A stretch of 64,000 nt of DNA, from assembly GCA_951217055.1 (NCBI GenBank), contig OX578284.1:28856187-28920186 (forward strand). The letters are read 5' to 3'. The stretch comes from Gerris lacustris (Eukaryota > Arthropoda > Insecta > Hemiptera > Gerridae). A program made the translations under genes and the position numbers. The notes beneath the pieces are model-generated. The model saw nothing but the letters and a program-made list of their open reading frames with translations, searched no databases and was not told the DNA's origin. Within the stretch, counting starts at the first letter, position 1; every line of letters starts with the position of its first letter. Shown one piece after another: positions 59,640 to 64,000 of this stretch.

Positions 59640-62600
59640 CAGAAATTAAGTAATTAAGTCAAGCTGCGTGGGATTAAGTTGCTTTCCAGCACGCAGCCAA
59701 TGCTAGAATTTTACTTCTGAACACGAAAATTTGTACAGAGAGATTTTTTTTAAGCACTAATTGAAGTTTAAATTAAAAAGCTTCTCATTTTTAAATGAAC
59801 AATAACAGTTCTGCAACTTTCATAAATGACTCCTATATATAATCACGAGAATAATTTAACATCTTTCCCTTTCTGTCATTCGAGAAAGGACAAAGCATTA
59901 AGTACATAGCTTCATTGTCGGGGTTGTAATAAACATTAAATAATTCGTGTACAAACTGTCTGTATAAATTCATGTACTAGCACTCAGAAAATAACAATAT
60001 TGAGTACCTTTTTTATATACATTTTTTTTTTTTTTTTTTTAAAAAATGGTTATTTCGAAAAAATTAAAAGTTCAAGACCTCGTGGAAAAAATCTTTAAAA
60101 CAAAACCGACACAATTCAAAAAGTAAGAAAGATAAAAATAATATTGTTACTTTATTCTTGTCCTTTTTTATGCTTTTATAGTAACTTTATTTTTTTTAAA
60201 AAAACGATAAGTTAACAAGAAGACGGGCAAATAAATGACGACAAGATAGAAATAGAAAAAAATTGAAAGTATACTATAAATGGAGATATAAAACTGCATA
60301 ATTCATCTATCATTTACTAGTCAATATTACAAATAGTGCAAATGGGGTTTTAGTTCTTCTCTCTGCCTATAACTTAAAATTATCTGCAGTTAAACTAAAG
60401 GTTATTTCTGAGTCAAACCTTTTAAAAATAACCTCACATTATAACCAAGTTAAAATTTGTAGTTGTGTGAAGAATATGACGCGATGTCTAACTCTAAAGG
60501 TTCATAAGAATGTCAATCTTTACTGCAGTAAAGAAAAAATAATTTATAATTAAATGGATATTAACAAATGGTTAATTAATTCACATATTGACTATTTTTA
60601 TTTTCATTAGAATATTATACATATAAATAATTTGATTTATGATTCCACTTAAAAGGGTGATTAATGAGCAAGGATATTAATTTTAATTTAAATATTAAAT
60701 TTCATCAACATAATAAGTAACATGTAAGTTTGACAGATCTGGTAAATGTCAAGTAAGTGATTATAAAGGATTCTAGAATTTAATACAATAGGATTTTTAG
60801 TAAATCCTAGCAATGTGTATAAACAGAATGTTGTCAAAAAATAGTATGACTCTACAAGCAGCATTATTTTGCATAAGCTTTTGAAACATTTTAGATTTTA
60901 TTTTTTTGTGTGAGCTTTTAAGCCTCTTTGTTGTTGTTATCCTAATTTATGAGATATTTAAAAAAAATACTAATTTTTATAACGTATTAACGATATTAAT
61001 CACCATTCTTCTTTCTGTCTCAATATTTTCATAATTTCCCATTAAGCTCAACAGTTCGAAACATATTTGCTACCTTGGGGACCATTCCTCCTTCTTATTT
61101 GACAAGGAATATATCTTATCTTAGCTTGACAAAGTATACATCTTCTCTCTATTGGTCAAGGGAAACAGGGAAGGGTTGGCTTTTTAAGTACATATTTAGC
61201 AAAGGTATTTAGAAAGTATAGCATTGGTGTTAGGGCACGTATAATTACATAAAGGTCTATGTCCACAGTCCCTGAAAAGTGGACCCGAAACTTCTCTTAG
61301 TATATTATTCCTATATTATTATAATATTATTATTATAAGTATATTATTCCTAAGTATCTTATAAAATTTATTAAATTAAATTTATTGCCATCCGAAAAGT
61401 ATGAAACATATTTATATTCTCAAACTGTCCTGGTGATTTTGAATAAACAGTTATAACTGTACCTATGCTGTTTATACTTTTTGCAGTATATACTCGTACA
61501 TAATCAAGTAATGAGTTTCCTCCTGATGCGATTTCCTATTCCCTAGCTAGAATATACTGTCAACTTTTAAAAATATAAGAAAAAACAAGTTTCTAAAATA
61601 ATAACTCACAGACATAGGCAAATGTCGCATGTCGCACGAAAATTGTCCATCTGCTACTCTATAGGGTAACGTACTCAAAGAGATCTGAGGCGATCGAAAG
61701 CCTTGAATGATGAACATTTTCACTGTTAATCGGTACTGACTACCATGGTAAATATGACCATGTTCGAGCGTGCAAAAGTGATAAACTTAATCGAATGGAA
61801 GAATGGATTCGTCTGAAGCCACTGCTCTTAGGCACGGATAAGATTCAAGAGTCAAAGATTCTTAATTATAAAGCTAGTCTATTTAACTACTGAAAAATAA
61901 TGTCACACAAAGATAGATAAATAATGCAAGGAAACAGGTAACAAAGTGTGCAAAAAGTATGAAGTAATTCTAATAATATTTTAGCCGCAATTCGAAACGC
62001 AAGTTGGATTTTTCAAGTAAAAGAAAGGGTTTAATTCACGGTTCACAAGTCCTAGAGTAAAAACTGCCATAATCGACGATACCCCATAAAACGTAAGTGG
62101 TAATAATGATTAGTGTATTGACAAATTAGAATAGTAAATGATTAAAATTTGCTCGTTTTTACGGACGACGAACATAGACATCAACAGTAAAACTGAATTT
62201 ATACTCTATGAGTTCTTTTCAGAATGAATATTTTAAAAAATGTTGAACGAGAGAACTAACTTAACCATTGGTAGTATTTTTAAAACAAATCTTCTGTCTT
62301 CGTTTAGTTTAATAATTATTGTTATCCTTTCCAACAAATATATAATTACAAGTGAGTTTTTAAGACTTCAAGTTTGTACTCATAACTTTATGTAAACAAT
62401 GGAACTAAACATGCAATATTGTGAACAATTTTAAACTAGAAAAAGAACTGTATTAATAAATAAAACTGATTAATTAGTTTATTTTTTTATTTACTGAAAA
62501 TTATGTCAGGGAAATTCGAGTATAAGCTTGACAAATTTAAAGAACACTTACTGAAACCAAAGGTGAAATAGATTTTTAAAAAATCATGTTTATTTCAGAA

Positions 62601-62690
62601 TCTCTATAGTAAAAAATCTATTGTATAATATATAAAGAAGAGTGTCAGTAATTATGTATATCTTAGTCTTTAATTCCATTCTACAATTTT
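59640..62690. other. Intergenic, no gene seen
   Basis: This is AT-rich sequence without recognisable exon, RNA gene or complete transposon. It contains short homopolymers (a T18 run near 60024) and a duplicated TAAGTATATTATTCCTA (61297 and 61337). Confidence 0.55.
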
Positions 62691-62699
62691 ATTTCGATC

Positions 62700-63300
62700 T
62701 TGATGAAAATTTGCATACTTGACCTTTAAAACAAGAGGAAGGTCACTGCCTACATGAGACTTTAAATTTTGGTAAACAGGTAGTACAGAATACAAAAGTC
62801 ACAGTAATATATACCCTTTATGATGCATATCTTTGAAAAGCTTTTAAAGAGTACAGTAATTGTTGTTGTGTGCACTTTTGCCATATTTTTACTTAAGAGG
62901 GGGGGGGGGGGTATTTTTATTTTATTAAATCCTATTAATTAAAAATTAGTAATATTACTATTATTGATCCGATTTGAATGGAAATTGGTATAAATGCCTT
63001 ATTTGATGCTAGGAACACGATTATAAAATAATTTGGCCACATTTAGTACTTTGAGTTCAAATAGTACCTAATATAATATATTTTTTAAGCTCAGAGCTCA
63101 GGTGTAGGGGTATAAGTGATAAAAATATGTTTTGTTTAATGCATTTATGAGACCTGCTAAAGTCTTTTAATGCTTTATTTTTCAAATATTTTGGTAAATG
63201 GGTACTAGATAAAAATACCCGAAAACCCTATCATAATGCATATCATTGAAAAGCTCTTAAAGAATAAAGTAATCGTTGTTAAGCACAATTTTTTATTTAA
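62700..63300 (-). repeat. Two inverted partial copies of repeat family R3 with a poly-G tract
   Basis: TTTGAAAAGCTTTTAAAGAG and ACAGTAATTGTTGTTGTG near 62833 are the reverse of the R3 core. A second copy near 63240 has CATTGAAAAGCTCTTAAAGA. A 13-G run lies at 62899-62911, where other copies carry C-runs on the plus strand. Confidence 0.7.
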
Positions 63301-63521
63301 ATTAAAATTTAATCTTTCTGTAGTATGGAAACTACCAAAATGGTAAAATATGAATTTCTAATTGATTGTTCTAGGTACAGGTACTAATTGGGTACTTTAT
63401 AATTATAAGCGTTATTTCTCGGTCTAGTTCTATGTCATTAATGTTGACTTCTAAGACTTATGTGGAAAATTGAAAGCTTAAATTCGGGACAAGGTATAAT
63501 TAACGTCAGATAAACTCATTC

Positions 63522-63593
63522 TCCTGCGTAGCTTTGTTGGTAGAGCGCTATACTGGAAATATAGAGGCCCGTGGTTCAAATCCCGGCGCTGGA
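63522..63593 (+). tRNA. tRNA-like gene, anticodon GGA in a tyrosine-tRNA-like body, probably a pseudogene
   Basis: It is 72 nt and folds as a cloverleaf. The acceptor TCCTGCG/CGCTGGA has one T-T mismatch. The D arm is GCTT...GAGC with TGTTGGTA. The anticodon stem is CTATA/TATAG with loop CTGGAAA. The T arm CGTGG/CCCGG has two mismatches around TTCAAAT. The B box GGTTCAAATCC is perfect; the A box is TAGCTTTGTTGG, off consensus. GGA would mean serine, but there is no long variable arm. The body resembles tRNA-Tyr, where the loop is CTGTAAA, so GTA may have mutated to GGA. It lacks the intron usual in tRNA-Tyr genes. It may be a retro-copy or a SINE head. Confidence 0.6.
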
Positions 63594-63734
63594 GTGTATT
63601 TTTCTCTGTCTGTGTATTTTATCATATTTTTATTTGTTAAGGGGGTAATATTGGACTATTTTAAGATAACAATGATAAGGTAAGTTTTAAGATAAGATCA
63701 AGGGTAAGATTGGAACTGGTTTTTAGTTTTCTGT

Positions 63735-64000
63735 ACGACGTACGAAAGGAAACCTTACATAACGCCTCTGTCAGTCTGTCTATCTGTCTGTTGTTCTGAC
63801 CCTCTGTCTGTCCGTTAACATGTTTCTATTCATAAACCACTATAGCTAGGAACATGAAATTCGGCACACAGGTGCCTCTCGGCATTTGTGACAACTGTAC
63901 ACTTTTTGGAGTTTTCACACTTAATATTTTCAATATGGCGGGCGACTAAAAAAGAGTTTTTAGTCACCATGACATGTTATCAATTTAAGGGTCTTGAAGT
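63735..64000 (+). repeat. Dispersed repeat family R2, copy C, cut by the window end
   Basis: AAATTCGGCACACAGGTGCC, TCTCGGCATTTGTGACAACT, TTTTCAATATGGCGGGCGAC and TTTTTAGTCACCATGACATG closely match copy A (1120-1690) in reverse. CTGTCTGT runs precede it. Confidence 0.8.

Overview
The window looks like an insect nuclear genome. It is strongly AT-rich, its genes are split by many spliceosomal GT-AG introns, and it carries a pickpocket-type DEG/ENaC channel gene, a family expanded in arthropods. Introns and intergenic DNA are packed with short DNA transposons, non-LTR retrotransposon pieces, SINEs and tandem repeats. The sequence alone does not fix the order or species. No bacterial operon, CRISPR array or viral genome was seen.

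Four protein-coding genes can be supported. (1) Positions 176-10194, plus strand: the last six coding exons of a coiled-coil protein resembling the C-terminal region of kinesin-9 (KIF6/KIF9-like) motors; its motor part would lie before the window. (2) Positions 13828-14328, minus strand: an intact, intronless-looking coding sequence for the beta subunit of the nascent polypeptide-associated complex (NAC-beta/BTF3, fly bicaudal). (3) Positions 14900-27046, plus strand: a 13-exon gene for the Little Elongation Complex subunit ICE2 (NARG2), diverging from gene 2 across about 570 bp. A second, phase-compatible terminal exon lies at 30177-30307. (4) Positions 34271-57522, plus strand: a pickpocket-family sodium channel gene of about eleven exons, complete from the N-terminal His-Gly motif through TM1, the cysteine-rich loop and TM2 to the stop. 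Two short exons near its 3' end do not join in a consistent phase.

Region by region: 1-10.3 kb is the kinesin-9-like 3' half, with repeats and a dead pogo/Tigger element in its introns. 10.3-13.3 kb shows no gene. 13.3-14.9 kb holds NAC-beta and a shared promoter. 14.9-30.3 kb is ICE2, whose introns hold MITEs, a young 5'-truncated LINE, and a 377-bp inverted repeat, identical by eye, around exons 4 and 5. 30.3-34.3 kb shows no gene. 34.3-57.7 kb is the pickpocket gene, with a foldback element, two related tRNA-Ser-derived SINE copies (about 38.8 and 45.5 kb), tandem satellites and poly-G tracts in its introns. 57.7-64 kb is non-genic, with a jockey-like LINE fragment, a higher-order minisatellite, several dispersed repeats and a tRNA-like gene.

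NAC-beta (co-translational chaperone) and ICE2 (Pol II transcription of snRNA genes) are housekeeping genes sharing a promoter. The kinesin-9-like and channel genes are specialised and functionally unrelated to them. No new multi-gene system is evident. The most unusual structures are the ICE2 intronic inverted repeat, the two ICE2 tails, the higher-order minisatellite at 58.8-59.6 kb, and the disrupted exon phases in the channel gene. Repeat boundaries and copy relationships were judged by eye.
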